Source of the DNA: Corallococcus carmarthensis
Lineage (GTDB): Bacteria > Myxococcota > Myxococcia > Myxococcales > Myxococcaceae
Reading direction: 5' to 3'
Length of the DNA: 44,421 nucleotides
Assembly: GCF_003611695.1 (NCBI RefSeq)
Contig: NZ_RAWE01000067.1
Span: 1 to 44,421, forward strand
A model generated the notes under the pieces. It did not search any database and was not told the origin of the DNA. It was given only the letters and a program-made list of their open reading frames with translations. The position numbers were made by a program, and so were the translations under genes. Positions 27,240-36,354 of the stretch are shown piece after piece (positions within the stretch are counted from its first letter, which is position 1; every line of letters starts with the position of its first letter).

Positions 27240-29471
27240 GTGATTCGCCGTCAGTTCCTGGACCATGCCAAGGCCGTGGCCCGCTTCGCGCCCGTGCGGC
27301 CCGCGGTGAAGGCCGGCCTCCGGGCCGCGCTCGCGTTCTTCGTGCCCACCGTGGTGGGCACCGCGCTGCACCTGCCCGGCGCGCTGTGGCTCGCGGTGGG
27401 CGGCTTCAACACGTCCTTCGTGGACAAGGGCGGCTCCTACCACGCCCGCTTCCGCGCCATGGCCAGCACGGCGCTGGCGGCGGCGGTGTCCGCGGTGCTG
27501 GGCGGCCTGGCGGGAATGCACCCCGCGCTGGCCATTCCCGCCACCGTGTTGTGGGTGACGGCGTGGAGCTTCGCGGGCGTGTACGGCGCGGCGGCGAACC
27601 TCACCGGCAACATCGCCGCCACCACCTTCGTCATCTCGCTGGGCCTGCCCGCGGCCTCGGCCCTGGGCGCGCTGGAGTCCGGCCTGGCGGTGCTGGGGGG
27701 CTCCGCGTGGGCCATGGTGCTGTCGCTGGTGCTCTGGCCCATCCGCCCCTACCGGCCCGCGCGCAAGGCGGTGGCGGCGTGCTTCGACGCGGTGGCGGAC
27801 TACGCGGAAGGGCTGTCGCGCACCGTCCAGGGCGCTCGCGAGGACGCCTGGCAGACCCTCATCCAGGAGCAGCACGGGCGCATCCGCGAGGTGCTGGAGG
27901 TGGCGCGCACCACGCTCGCGGCCACGCGCCAGGGCCGGGGCGAGCGCGGCCGGGGTGAGCGGCTGCTGGTGCTGCTGGAGGCCGCGGACGCGATGTTCAT
28001 GGGGCTCATCGCCCTGGGTGAACAGCTGGAGAGCCTGGGCCCGCCGGTGAGCGGTCCGTCGGCGGACCCTCGCGCGGCGGTGGCCGTGGCGCTGCTGGAG
28101 TGCGCGAACACGGCGCGGGACCTGGTGGTGCTGGTGGAGCAGGAGGGCCGCAGCCGCAGGCCCCAGCCGGACTGGGACGGCCGCGCGCTGCGCGACACGC
28201 TCACGGACCTGGACGCGCGCGGACTCGTCACGCGGCTGGAGCGGGCGCGGCTGTCGGACATCGCGCGGCTGCTCACGGAGATGCGCGAGCGCGCGGACGT
28301 GGCGCTGGACACCGCGTGCCGGCTGCCCGGCCCGCTCACGGGGGCCCCGCCTCCGGCGCGCGAGCTGGCGGAGGAGTCCCATGCATCCCTGATGGATCCG
28401 GTGCGCGCGCACCTCACGCTGGACTCGGAGGTGCTGCGGCACGCGCTGCGCGTGGGCCTCACCACCACGGCGGCGGTGTGGATCGCCAGCGTGTTCCGGC
28501 CGAACCACGGCTATTGGGTGACCATCACCGTCCTCACCATCATGCAGCCGTACACCGGGCCCACCTTCCTCAAGGCGCTCCAACGGGTGCTGGGCACGGT
28601 GGTGGGCGGCCTGCTGGCCATCGCGGTCGCGTCGTGGCTCCAGAACCCGCACGCGATGATGGGCCTGCTGTTCTGCACCGCGGCCCTGTGCGTGAGCCTC
28701 ATCCCGCTCAACTACGGGCTGTTCACCGTCTTCGCCACGCTCACCTTCGTGCTGCTGGCGGAGATGGGCAGCGGGGACTGGACGCTGGCGCCGGTGCGCA
28801 TCGTCAACACGCTCATCGGCGGAGGGCTGGCGCTCGCGGGCACGTTCTTCCTCTGGCAGCGCTCGGAGGAGGAACGCTTCCCGGCGCAGCTGGCGGATGC
28901 GCTGCGCGCGGACCGCGAGTTCTTCGACGTGCTGGCCCGCGCGTGGCAGCGCGAGGGGCCCCCGGACGCGTCGGCGCTCACGGAGGTGCGCCGCAAGCTG
29001 GGGCTGGCCACCATCAACGCGGAGACATCCTTCCAGCGCCTGCTCAACGAGCCGCGCTGGCGCACGGAGGCGGTGGAGCCGCTGATGACGCTGCTCGCCT
29101 TCACCCGGCGGTACGCCGCCGTCTGCACCCTCCTCGCGTCACGGCGCTCCGTGCCCTCCACCCCCGCGGTGCAGGAGTCCCTGTCGCGCTTCGCACGCGC
29201 CATGGACGCGAGCATGGAGGACCTGGCGGACTCGGTGCTCCACAACCGCCGCCCCAAGCCCCTGCCCGCCTTCGACGCGCTCATCGGCTGGAACGTCCCC
29301 ACGCCAGACGAAGCCGGGGCCGCGCTGGGCGCCGAAGCCCCCCTGCTCCAGTCCCAGCTCGAACGGCTCGCGCGCCAGCTCGCCGTGCTCCACACCGCCG
29401 CCACCCGCCGGCTGGAGTCCCTGCCCCTCGCCACGGCCGACGCACGGCCATCCACGATTAACGGGCCATAG
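27240..29471 (+). CDS. FUSC-family membrane protein (aromatic-acid exporter-like)
   Basis: This 743-residue inner-membrane protein has the FUSC layout of two sets of hydrophobic helices, each followed by a long cytoplasmic helical region. The first cluster is about residues 20-180 (FFVPTVVGTALHLPGALWLAVGG), and the second about 400-540 (WIASVFRPNHGYWVTITVLTIMQP, the hallmark of the YccS/AaeB group). Members export aromatic carboxylic acids or relatives; the substrate here is unknown. I start at GTG 27240 preceded by GGGGGA; a GTG at 27204 is also open. A 96-nt gap separates it from the ATP-grasp gene, so it may be a third member of that unit or independent. Confidence 0.85.
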   Translation: MIRRQFLDHAKAVARFAPVRPAVKAGLRAALAFFVPTVVGTALHLPGALWLAVGGFNTSFVDKGGSYHARFRAMASTALAAAVSAVLGGLAGMHPALAIPATVLWVTAWSFAGVYGAAANLTGNIAATTFVISLGLPAASALGALESGLAVLGGSAWAMVLSLVLWPIRPYRPARKAVAACFDAVADYAEGLSRTVQGAREDAWQTLIQEQHGRIREVLEVARTTLAATRQGRGERGRGERLLVLLEAADAMFMGLIALGEQLESLGPPVSGPSADPRAAVAVALLECANTARDLVVLVEQEGRSRRPQPDWDGRALRDTLTDLDARGLVTRLERARLSDIARLLTEMRERADVALDTACRLPGPLTGAPPPARELAEESHASLMDPVRAHLTLDSEVLRHALRVGLTTTAAVWIASVFRPNHGYWVTITVLTIMQPYTGPTFLKALQRVLGTVVGGLLAIAVASWLQNPHAMMGLLFCTAALCVSLIPLNYGLFTVFATLTFVLLAEMGSGDWTLAPVRIVNTLIGGGLALAGTFFLWQRSEEERFPAQLADALRADREFFDVLARAWQREGPPDASALTEVRRKLGLATINAETSFQRLLNEPRWRTEAVEPLMTLLAFTRRYAAVCTLLASRRSVPSTPAVQESLSRFARAMDASMEDLADSVLHNRRPKPLPAFDALIGWNVPTPDEAGAALGAEAPLLQSQLERLARQLAVLHTAATRRLESLPLATADARPSTINGP

Positions 29472-29523
29472 CAGAACAACTTGAATAGACTGCTCGACTC
29501 CCCCTTGGTGTCCGGAGTCCCGC

Positions 29524-31416
29524 ATGTCCCCCTGGTTGTCCCGTGTCCCCCTGCAGGGCCTGCTGCTGGCCGCCTCCACCCTCCTGCCGCCCGCCGCGAG
29601 CGCGGCGAACGAGACGGTGCGGGTGTGGCTGACGACGACGTCGGGCAGCACGCTGTCGAAGAAGCTCAACGCCGAGGCGAACAAGGTGTTCGCCACGGAA
29701 GCCGGCAGCGCGACGGCCATCGACGTGAATGACGGCGTGACGTACCAGACGGTTGACGGGTTCGGCGGCGCGCTCACGGATGCGTCCGCGTGGCTCATCT
29801 TCAACTCGCCGCAGCGCACGGCCATCATGAACGACCTGTTCAGCGTGGGCGCGGGCTCGGGCCAGAGCGCCATCCGGCTGCCCATGGGCGCGTCGGACTT
29901 CTCGCGCAACAACTACACCTACGACGACACCTGCTGCGACCTGAACGACTTCTCCGTGGGCCACGACGCGGCGTACATCCTGCCGCTGCTCCAGCAGGCG
30001 CGCGCCATCAACCCGGAGCTGAAGGTGTTCGCGCTGCCGTGGAGCGCGCCCGCGTGGATGAAGTTCAACAACTCGCTCACCGGCGGCGGCTACCTGCGCA
30101 ATGACCTGTACGGCCTCTACGCGAACTACTTCGTGCGCTTCGTGCAGGCGTACCAGGCGAACGGCGTGCCCATCCACGCGCTGAGCCCCCAGAACGAGCC
30201 GCACAACGCCAACGGCGGCTACCCGACGATGCAGATGGAGTCCAACGACCAGTCCATCTTCACGGCCCAGCACCTGCGCCCGGCGCTCAACGCCGCGGGC
30301 TTCAACGGCGTGAAGCTGCTGGCGTGGGACCACAACTGGTACGACGGCACGGGCCCCGCGGGCTACCCGCATGAGGTGATGGCCTACAACGGCGGGCAGG
30401 CGCAGAACGCCGTCGCGGGCGTGGCCTACCACTGCTACGAGAGCCCCGAGGGCAGCTACAGCGTCCAGTCCGCCTTCCACACCGCGTACCCCGCCAAGGA
30501 GGTGCACTTCACGGAGTGCACCGGCGGCTTCTGGGCCACCAACGCCGCCGCGAACCTGGAGTGGGCGCTGCAGAACAACCTCTTCGGGCCGCTGCGCAAC
30601 TGGTCGCGCACGTCCTTCTACTGGAACCTGGCGTTGGACCCGAACCACGGGCCGCGCGTGGGCGGCTGCGCGGACTGCCGGGGCATGTTCACGGTGGACA
30701 ACGCCACGGGCACGTACACGCGCAACGAGGAGTACTACGCGTGGGCGCACCTGGCGAAGGTGGTGCGGCCGGGCGCGGTGCGCGTGGGCGCCACGTCGCT
30801 GGGCAACAACAACATCGAGACGCTCGCCTTCAAGAACCCGGACGGCTCGCACGCGCTCGTCGCGCTGAACTCCAACGACGGCGCCACGCTGTCCTTCAAG
30901 GTCCGCTGGGGCGGGCAGGCCTTCGAGTACACGCTGCCGCCGCGCTCGGTGGCGTCCTTCCAGTGGGGCGGGACGTCCGGCACGCAGGGGCCGTGGTACC
31001 GGCTGATCAACAAGGCCACGGGCAAGTGCGTGGACATCGTGGGTCCGTCCGCGGCGGACGGCACCGGGCTGCACCAGTGGGCGTGCCACACGGGTTCGAG
31101 CCAGCAGTGGGCCCTGGTGGCCACCGACAGCGGCTATTCGCGGCTGGTGTCGCGCTACAGCGGCAAGGTGGTGGACGTGGCGGATGTGAGCAGCGCGGAC
31201 GGCGCGCGCGTGCAGGAGTGGTCCTGGGCGGGCGGCGCGAACCAGCAGTTCAAGCCCGTGGCCACCACCGGCGGCTACACCCGCTTCGAGGCCCGCCACA
31301 GCGGCAAGGTCCTGGACGTGAGCAACTGCTGGACGAGCGGCGACGGGGCCGCCCTCCAGCAGTGGGTCTGGTCCAACAACGACTGCCAGCAGTTCCGCCT
31401 GGAAGCCATGCCCTGA
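29524..31416 (+). CDS. Secreted GH30 glycosidase with ricin-type lectin domain
   Basis: This is an exported retaining glycoside hydrolase of family 30, 630 residues. After the signal peptide (LLLAASTLLPPAASA) the TIM barrel includes QTVDGFGGALTDASA and the acid/base Glu225 in LSPQNEPH and the nucleophile Glu331 in HFTECTGG, both typical of the glucosylceramidase-like branch of GH30. A beta-sandwich extension follows, then from about residue 495 a ricin-B-type beta-trefoil with three QxW/QxF-like repeats (LHQWAC, VQEWSW, LQQWVW). The lectin domain should hold the enzyme on a polysaccharide, perhaps prey cell wall or biofilm glucan (inference). ATG has GGAG 7-9 nt upstream. Its stop abuts the remnant on the other strand. 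Confidence 0.92.
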   Translation: MSPWLSRVPLQGLLLAASTLLPPAASAANETVRVWLTTTSGSTLSKKLNAEANKVFATEAGSATAIDVNDGVTYQTVDGFGGALTDASAWLIFNSPQRTAIMNDLFSVGAGSGQSAIRLPMGASDFSRNNYTYDDTCCDLNDFSVGHDAAYILPLLQQARAINPELKVFALPWSAPAWMKFNNSLTGGGYLRNDLYGLYANYFVRFVQAYQANGVPIHALSPQNEPHNANGGYPTMQMESNDQSIFTAQHLRPALNAAGFNGVKLLAWDHNWYDGTGPAGYPHEVMAYNGGQAQNAVAGVAYHCYESPEGSYSVQSAFHTAYPAKEVHFTECTGGFWATNAAANLEWALQNNLFGPLRNWSRTSFYWNLALDPNHGPRVGGCADCRGMFTVDNATGTYTRNEEYYAWAHLAKVVRPGAVRVGATSLGNNNIETLAFKNPDGSHALVALNSNDGATLSFKVRWGGQAFEYTLPPRSVASFQWGGTSGTQGPWYRLINKATGKCVDIVGPSAADGTGLHQWACHTGSSQQWALVATDSGYSRLVSRYSGKVVDVADVSSADGARVQEWSWAGGANQQFKPVATTGGYTRFEARHSGKVLDVSNCWTSGDGAALQQWVWSNNDCQQFRLEAMP

Positions 31417-31530
31417 TCAGGGCACCGTCGCGAGGAACGCATCGAGCAGGGCGTTCACCTGCTCGGGCGCGTCCAGCCGCACCCAGTGCCCCGTGCCCGT
31501 CACCTGCTTGAACGGCAGCCCCGGGAACAG
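31417..31530 (-). pseudogene. 3'-terminal remnant of an alpha/beta hydrolase gene
   Basis: The last 37 codons on the minus strand before the stop at 31417 read as the C-terminus of an alpha/beta hydrolase: FPGLPFKQVTGTGHWVRLD, then APEQVNALLDAFL. This holds the catalytic-His motif GHW and the closing helix of that family. Upstream in the same frame (beyond 31530) the sequence is basic, proline-rich and unlike any hydrolase, with no start or nucleophile elbow. The gene therefore lost its front nine-tenths, with the break lying in the promoter region of the kinase/KaiC operon. Positions 31531-31713 hold no other gene that I can see. Confidence 0.75.
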
Positions 31531-31713
31531 GCCCACGCCGTGTCCTGGAAGCCTGCGTCCGGCGGCCTGCCTGGGGAAAGGCGGACGTCTCCAGCGCAAG
31601 TTCCGTCCGGCGGACAACACCCGGCAGGACGTCCGCCACACTCCGTCGGCTCTTTTTGGATGCGAGTGGTTCCATTCCCCGCCCGTGCCTCCACCTTGAG
31701 GGGGCACAGGCCC

Positions 31714-32838
31714 GTGAACTCCTCCGCTCCACAAGACCTCCAGGGTGCCCGTCCCACCATCACGGTCCTCAACGTCAACGACGACCCGGCGACGCTGTAC
31801 CTGCTGAGCCTCACGCTGAAGCAGGGCGGCTACCAGGTGCTCGAGGCCACGGGTGGGCGCGAGGCGCTCCGGCTTGCCCAGGGGCGGCCCGACCTGGTGC
31901 TGCTGGACGTGCACATGCCGGACATCGACGGCTACGAGGTGTGCCGCCGCCTGCGCGCGGACGAGTCCACGCACGACCTGCTCATCGCCCACCTGTCGTC
32001 CGTGTCCGTGCGGCGCGAGGACCGCGTGCGGGGGCTCGCGCAAGGCGCGGATGCGTACTGGACGCGGCCGCTGGGCGAGGACGAACTGCTCGCCAACATC
32101 GAGGCGCTCCTGCGCCTTCAGGCCCGCGCCCGGGACGCCGTGCGCGCGCGCGACAGCTTCCTCCGCATCGCGGCGCATGAGCTGAGGACGCCCCTCACCG
32201 TGCTGCGCCTCAACCTGGAGCGCGCGGTGGAGATGGTGGTGAACGACGCGGAGGCGCACGGCCCCGTGGAGAAGCGCCTGACGCCCGCGGTGCGCCAGCT
32301 CACGCGGCTGCAGAACCTGGTGGACAACCTGCTGGACGTGTCGCGCCTGTCCACGCAAGAGATGGCGCTCCAGGTGGACACGGTGGACTTCTCCCAACTG
32401 GTGCGCGAGCAGGTGGAGCGCTTCCAGGCCCCCGCCCGCAGCGCGAACGTGGAGCTGGAGACCGTCCTGCCCGGCGCGCCCGTCCTCCTCTTTGGCGACC
32501 GGCGCATGCTGGAGCAGGCCGTGGGCCACCTGCTGTCCAATGCCGTCAAGTTCGGCCAGGACCGGCCCGCGAAGGCGCGCCTGTCCACGCACGAGGGCCA
32601 GGCGGTGCTGGCGGTGGAGGACCAGGGCGTGGGCATCGCGCCGGAGGACCAGGAGCGCATCTTCCGCCGCTTCGAGCGGGTGCCGTCCGCCGGAAGGTTC
32701 GAAGGGCTGGGCCTGGGGCTCTACCTGGCCCGGGAGATCGCCGCCGCGCACGACGGCACGCTGAGCGTGAAGAGCGCCCTGGGCCAGGGCGCGTGTTTCG
32801 AACTGAGGCTGCCCCTGCATCGCACCCAGCGGTACTGA
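31714..32838 (+). CDS. Receiver-histidine kinase hybrid
   Basis: This 374-residue cytoplasmic protein has a receiver (about 12-130) with TVLNVNDDP and phospho-acceptor Asp65 in LVLLDVHMP, then a HisKA with His155 in AAHELRTPLT, and a HATPase (DQGVGIAPED, GLGLGLYLAREI) to the end. The receiver-first order lets an upstream kinase or phosphodonor gate the kinase. GTG 31714 is preceded by GAGGGGG at an 11-nt spacing; ATG 31660 is a less likely alternative without a ribosome binding site. It leads a three-gene operon, 21 nt before the KaiC-like gene. It has no membrane segment and no PAS, so the signal presumably comes through the receiver or the KaiC partner. Confidence 0.9.
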   Translation: MNSSAPQDLQGARPTITVLNVNDDPATLYLLSLTLKQGGYQVLEATGGREALRLAQGRPDLVLLDVHMPDIDGYEVCRRLRADESTHDLLIAHLSSVSVRREDRVRGLAQGADAYWTRPLGEDELLANIEALLRLQARARDAVRARDSFLRIAAHELRTPLTVLRLNLERAVEMVVNDAEAHGPVEKRLTPAVRQLTRLQNLVDNLLDVSRLSTQEMALQVDTVDFSQLVREQVERFQAPARSANVELETVLPGAPVLLFGDRRMLEQAVGHLLSNAVKFGQDRPAKARLSTHEGQAVLAVEDQGVGIAPEDQERIFRRFERVPSAGRFEGLGLGLYLAREIAAAHDGTLSVKSALGQGACFELRLPLHRTQRY

Positions 32839-32859
32839 CATCCCAGAGGAGAAAGATTC

Positions 32860-34485
32860 GTGGCGAACAGCGAAGCTTCGGACGGTGGCAAAAAGTCCGA
32901 CGAAGGAAAGAGCCCGACGAAGCGGCTCGTCACCGGAGTGCCCCGCCTGGACTTCATCACCAAGGGCGGTCTCATCCAGGGCTCCTCCTACGCCATCATC
33001 GGGCCCCCGGGCTCCGGCAAGACGGTGCTGGCCAACCAGATTGCCTTCCAGCACGTGCAGAACGGCGGCAAGGCCCTCTACGTGACGCTGCTGTCGGAGT
33101 CGCACGGGCGCATGCTGGAGAACCTGTCGCAGATGACGTTCTACGACGCCAGCGTCATCCCGGACCGGCTCCAGTACCTGAGCGGCTACCGCGACCTGGA
33201 GCGGGACGGGCTCAAGGGCCTGCTGGAGCTCTTGCGCAAGAACGCCCAGGTGCACGGCACCACGCTGCTCATCATCGACGGCATGGACGCGGCGAAGGAG
33301 TTCGCCCGCTCGGACCTGAGCTTCAAGCGCTTCCTCCAGGACCTGCAGACCTTCTGCAGCATCCTGGGGTGCACCACGCTGCTGCTCGCCCCGCATCACG
33401 AGGGGGAGATCCACCCGGAGAACACCGCGGTGGATGGCATCTTCGAACTGTCGCTGTGGCTGCACGGGCCCCGCGCGGTGCGCGAGCTCATCGCCATCAA
33501 GTTCCGCGGCGGGCCGTCACTGCTGGGCCGCCACGAGGTGGAGATCTCCAACCAGGGCATCCTCATCCACCCGCGCACGGAGGTGCAGTTCGCGCACCCC
33601 GCCGCGGAGGGGCGCGAGGACCGCATCCGCATGCCCTTCGGCATTCCCCGACTGGACGAAGCCCTCCGGGGCGGGGTGCTGTCCGGATCCACCACGCTGC
33701 TGCTGGGCGCGCCCGGCACGGGCAAGACGCTCCTGGGGCTGAACTTCCTCCTCCAGGGCGCGCGCGAGGGCCAGCCGGGCGTCTACTTCGGCTTCTTCGA
33801 AACGCCCCCCCGCCTCATCGAGAAGGCGGAAGGCACCGGCATGGGGGACCTCAAGAAGTACGTGGACGAGGGCCTCATCGAAATCCAGTGGCAGCCACCG
33901 CTGGAGCACAACATGGACTCGCTGGCGGAGCGGCTGCTGGAGCGCATCGAGGAGCGCAAGGTGGACCGCCTGCGCCTGTTCATCGACGGCGTGTCCGGCT
34001 TCCGCTCCGCCGCCGTGTACCCGGACCGCCTGGGCCGCTTCTTCTCCGCGCTCACCCACCAACTGCGGATGATGGACGTCACCACGCTGTATTCCGATGA
34101 GACGCCCCTGTTCAGCCCCGGCGTGGACATGCCCCAGCCGGAGGCCGCGTCCACCGTGGAGAACGTCATCCTGGTGCGCTACGTGGAGCTGCGCTCGCAG
34201 CTCTACCGGCTGCTCTCCATCATGAAGATGCGTGAGAGCGCCTACGACAGCGGCATCCGCGAGTTCTCCATCAGCGAGAAGGGCATCCAGGTGGCGGGCA
34301 CCTTCGAGAGCGCGGAGAGCATCCTCACCGGACACGCGCGCCTGTCCGGTGGCGAAGCCTCCCGGCCCGGCCGCGTGAAGGCCCCCCTGGGCGCGAGCAA
34401 GAAGCAGGGCCGCAAGGCGCCCGCGAAGAAGAAGCCGGCCGCGAGGAAGGCCCCGGCGGGCACGTCCCGGCGGAGGCGTTCATGA
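32860..34485 (+). CDS. Double-domain KaiC-like ATPase with basic tail
   Basis: This has two RecA/KaiC repeats in one 541-residue chain: repeat 1 begins VTGVPRLDFITKGGLIQG with Walker A GPPGSGKT (48-55); repeat 2 begins FGIPRLDEALRGGVLSG with GAPGTGKT (283-290). KaiC paralogues form hexamers and use ATP hydrolysis to regulate partners; no KaiA or KaiB gene is nearby, so this is not a clock by itself. Each repeat keeps an acidic residue after the second strand (LLSESHGR; GFFETPPR). The last 40 residues are Lys/Ala/Pro-rich (SKKQGRKAPAKKKPAARKA), like a histone H1 tail, so DNA or RNA contact is possible. GTG start with AGAGGAG 7 nt upstream. It overlaps the next gene by 4 nt. Confidence 0.9.
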   Translation: MANSEASDGGKKSDEGKSPTKRLVTGVPRLDFITKGGLIQGSSYAIIGPPGSGKTVLANQIAFQHVQNGGKALYVTLLSESHGRMLENLSQMTFYDASVIPDRLQYLSGYRDLERDGLKGLLELLRKNAQVHGTTLLIIDGMDAAKEFARSDLSFKRFLQDLQTFCSILGCTTLLLAPHHEGEIHPENTAVDGIFELSLWLHGPRAVRELIAIKFRGGPSLLGRHEVEISNQGILIHPRTEVQFAHPAAEGREDRIRMPFGIPRLDEALRGGVLSGSTTLLLGAPGTGKTLLGLNFLLQGAREGQPGVYFGFFETPPRLIEKAEGTGMGDLKKYVDEGLIEIQWQPPLEHNMDSLAERLLERIEERKVDRLRLFIDGVSGFRSAAVYPDRLGRFFSALTHQLRMMDVTTLYSDETPLFSPGVDMPQPEAASTVENVILVRYVELRSQLYRLLSIMKMRESAYDSGIREFSISEKGIQVAGTFESAESILTGHARLSGGEASRPGRVKAPLGASKKQGRKAPAKKKPAARKAPAGTSRRRRS

Positions 34486-34838
34486 AGACCGTGCTCGTCG
34501 TGGACGATGAGCAGGACATCGCGGAAGCCATCCAGGCCATCCTGGAAGAGGAACAGCTGCGCGTCGTCATCTGCGGCAACGGCCGCGAGGCCCTGGCCAG
34601 ACTCAAGGACGAGAAGCCCGACCTGGCCATCATCGACGTGATGATGCCCGTGATGAACGGCTACGAAACCATCGACGCCATCCGCAAGGACGGCACCCTC
34701 CACTTCCCCATCCTCGTCATGAGCGCCATCCAGCCGCCCAAGGCCAAGGCCGAGGAACAGCAGTGGGCCGGCTTCCTCAAGAAGCCCTTCTCCCTGCGCG
34801 ACCTGGTGGACACCGTGGAGCGGCTGACGTCGTCGTAG
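34482..34838 (+). CDS. Single-domain response regulator
   Basis: A stand-alone receiver of 118 residues. It has the acidic pair in VLVVDDEQD, phospho-acceptor Asp52 in LAIIDVMMP, the switch Ser in LVMSAIQ and the conserved Lys in FLKKPF, so it should be phosphorylated normally. No output domain follows. The ATG overlaps the KaiC-like stop codon (ATGA at 34482-34485), showing translational coupling. The receiver is the probable phosphate target of the kinase two genes upstream or a docking partner for the KaiC-like protein (inference). Confidence 0.92.
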   Translation: MKTVLVVDDEQDIAEAIQAILEEEQLRVVICGNGREALARLKDEKPDLAIIDVMMPVMNGYETIDAIRKDGTLHFPILVMSAIQPPKAKAEEQQWAGFLKKPFSLRDLVDTVERLTSS

Positions 34839-34864
34839 GTCCAGCTCTCACTTTTTCAACGCAA

Positions 34865-34900
34865 AGCACCCGCACCGGGCAGGCAGCCGGCGCGGGTGCT
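34865..34900. terminator. Hairpin ending the kinase/KaiC/receiver operon
   Basis: A 9-bp stem (agcacccgc at 34865-34873, gcgggtgct at 34892-34900) with an inner ccgg/ccgg stem follows the operon by 26 nt. The T tract is poor downstream, but a run of five T lies just upstream. The remaining 58 nt before the MATE start shows no other element. Confidence 0.55.
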
Positions 34901-34958
34901 TCCGGTTGAAATCGAAATATCGCGCGCGCACAGTGAGGCCACCTGACGCGGCGCATCC

Positions 34959-36341
34959 ATGCACACTGAAGTCGAGACGAATCCCCCCCGTGAGCCCGGC
35001 CTGTTCCGGCTCACCTGGCCCATCTTCTTCGAAATCTTCCTCTTCATGCTGATGGGCACGGCGGACACGCTGATGCTCAGCGGCGTGTCGGACGCCGCCG
35101 TGTCCGCGGTGGGCGTCGTCAACCAGTACGTCTTCATCTGCATCCTGGTGATGGAGGTGGTGAGCCACGGCGCGTCCATCGTCGTGTCGCAGTACCTGGG
35201 CGCGAAGCGCGGCGCGGAGGCGGCGCGCATCGCGGCGCAGGCCATCACGATGAACTTCCTCTTGGGGCTCGCGGTGAGCGGCGGGCTGCTGTTGTCCGCG
35301 GACACCATCCTGGGGCGGATGAACCTGGAGCCGCGGACGCTGGCGTACGCGAGCACCTACTGGCACATCGCGGGCGGCTTCCTGTTCCTGCAGGCGCTCA
35401 TCAACGTCTTCTCCAGCCTCATCCGCACGTACGGCTTCACGCGGCAGTCCATGTACGTGGCCATGGGCATGAACGTGGTGCACGTGGCGGGCAACTGGGT
35501 GCTCATCTTCGGGCACTTCGGCATGCCGGCGCACGGCGTGGCGGGCGCGGCGATGTCCACCGTCTTCAGCCGCGCGATGGCGGTGGGCGTCTTCGCGTGG
35601 ATGCTCTGGCGGGTGATGGACGTGCGCATGCAGCCGCGCAACTTCGTGGCGCTGACGCGCGACTACGTGCGGAAGATTCTGCGAGTGGGCGTGCCGTCCG
35701 CGGTGGAGCAGATGACGTACCACGCGTGCCAGACGGTGTTCCTGTACTACGTGACGTACCTGGGCCCGGTGGCGCTGGCGTCGCGGCAGTACGCCAACGC
35801 CATGTCCCAGTACGTGTTCCTGTGCAGCCTGGCCATCGGCATGGGCACGTCCATCATCGTGGGACGGCTGGTGGGCGCGAAGCGTTCACAGGACGCGTAC
35901 GCGCGCGTGCTCAAGAGCCTCAAGTGGAGCATCGGCATCACGGTGGCGGTGGACGTGACGGCCATCCTCTTCCGCGAGCCGCTCATCCGCCTCTTCACCC
36001 ACGACGGCGACATCCTGCGGATGACGTCGCAGGTGCTGGTGCTGAGCCTGCTGCTGGAGACGGGCCGCTCGTTCAACCTGGTGCTGGTGAACGCGCTGCG
36101 TGCCGCGGGTGACGCCACCTTCCCGGTGATGATGGCGATGCTGTCCATGGTCTGCATGAGCCTGCCCCTGGGCTACTACCTGGTGTTCCACCTGCAGTTG
36201 GGGCTCGCGGGGGTGTGGCTGGCGGTGGCCGCGGATGAGTGGACGCGCGGCCTGGCCATGTGGCTGCGCTGGCGAAGCCGCGCGTGGGAGCGCCAGTCGC
36301 TGGTGTCCCCGGCGGAGGCGCCGGTGGTGATGGCGCACTAG
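34959..36341 (+). CDS. MATE-family multidrug/metabolite exporter
   Basis: This 460-residue inner-membrane transporter has about twelve hydrophobic helices in two related halves, the multidrug-and-toxin-extrusion layout. The first half opens FRLTWPIFFEIFLFMLMGTA with VSAVGVVNQY; the second opens ILRVGVPSAVEQMTYHACQ with SRQYANAMSQYVF. Such antiporters use a Na+ or H+ gradient to expel cationic compounds or metabolites; the substrate here is unknown. No ribosome binding site is apparent before ATG 34959, but the protein begins a few residues ahead of helix 1, so the start must be close. Monocistronic, between the operon hairpin and the promoter of the next gene. Confidence 0.9.
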   Translation: MHTEVETNPPREPGLFRLTWPIFFEIFLFMLMGTADTLMLSGVSDAAVSAVGVVNQYVFICILVMEVVSHGASIVVSQYLGAKRGAEAARIAAQAITMNFLLGLAVSGGLLLSADTILGRMNLEPRTLAYASTYWHIAGGFLFLQALINVFSSLIRTYGFTRQSMYVAMGMNVVHVAGNWVLIFGHFGMPAHGVAGAAMSTVFSRAMAVGVFAWMLWRVMDVRMQPRNFVALTRDYVRKILRVGVPSAVEQMTYHACQTVFLYYVTYLGPVALASRQYANAMSQYVFLCSLAIGMGTSIIVGRLVGAKRSQDAYARVLKSLKWSIGITVAVDVTAILFREPLIRLFTHDGDILRMTSQVLVLSLLLETGRSFNLVLVNALRAAGDATFPVMMAMLSMVCMSLPLGYYLVFHLQLGLAGVWLAVAADEWTRGLAMWLRWRSRAWERQSLVSPAEAPVVMAH

Positions 36342-36354
36342 CGGCTTCCACGCG

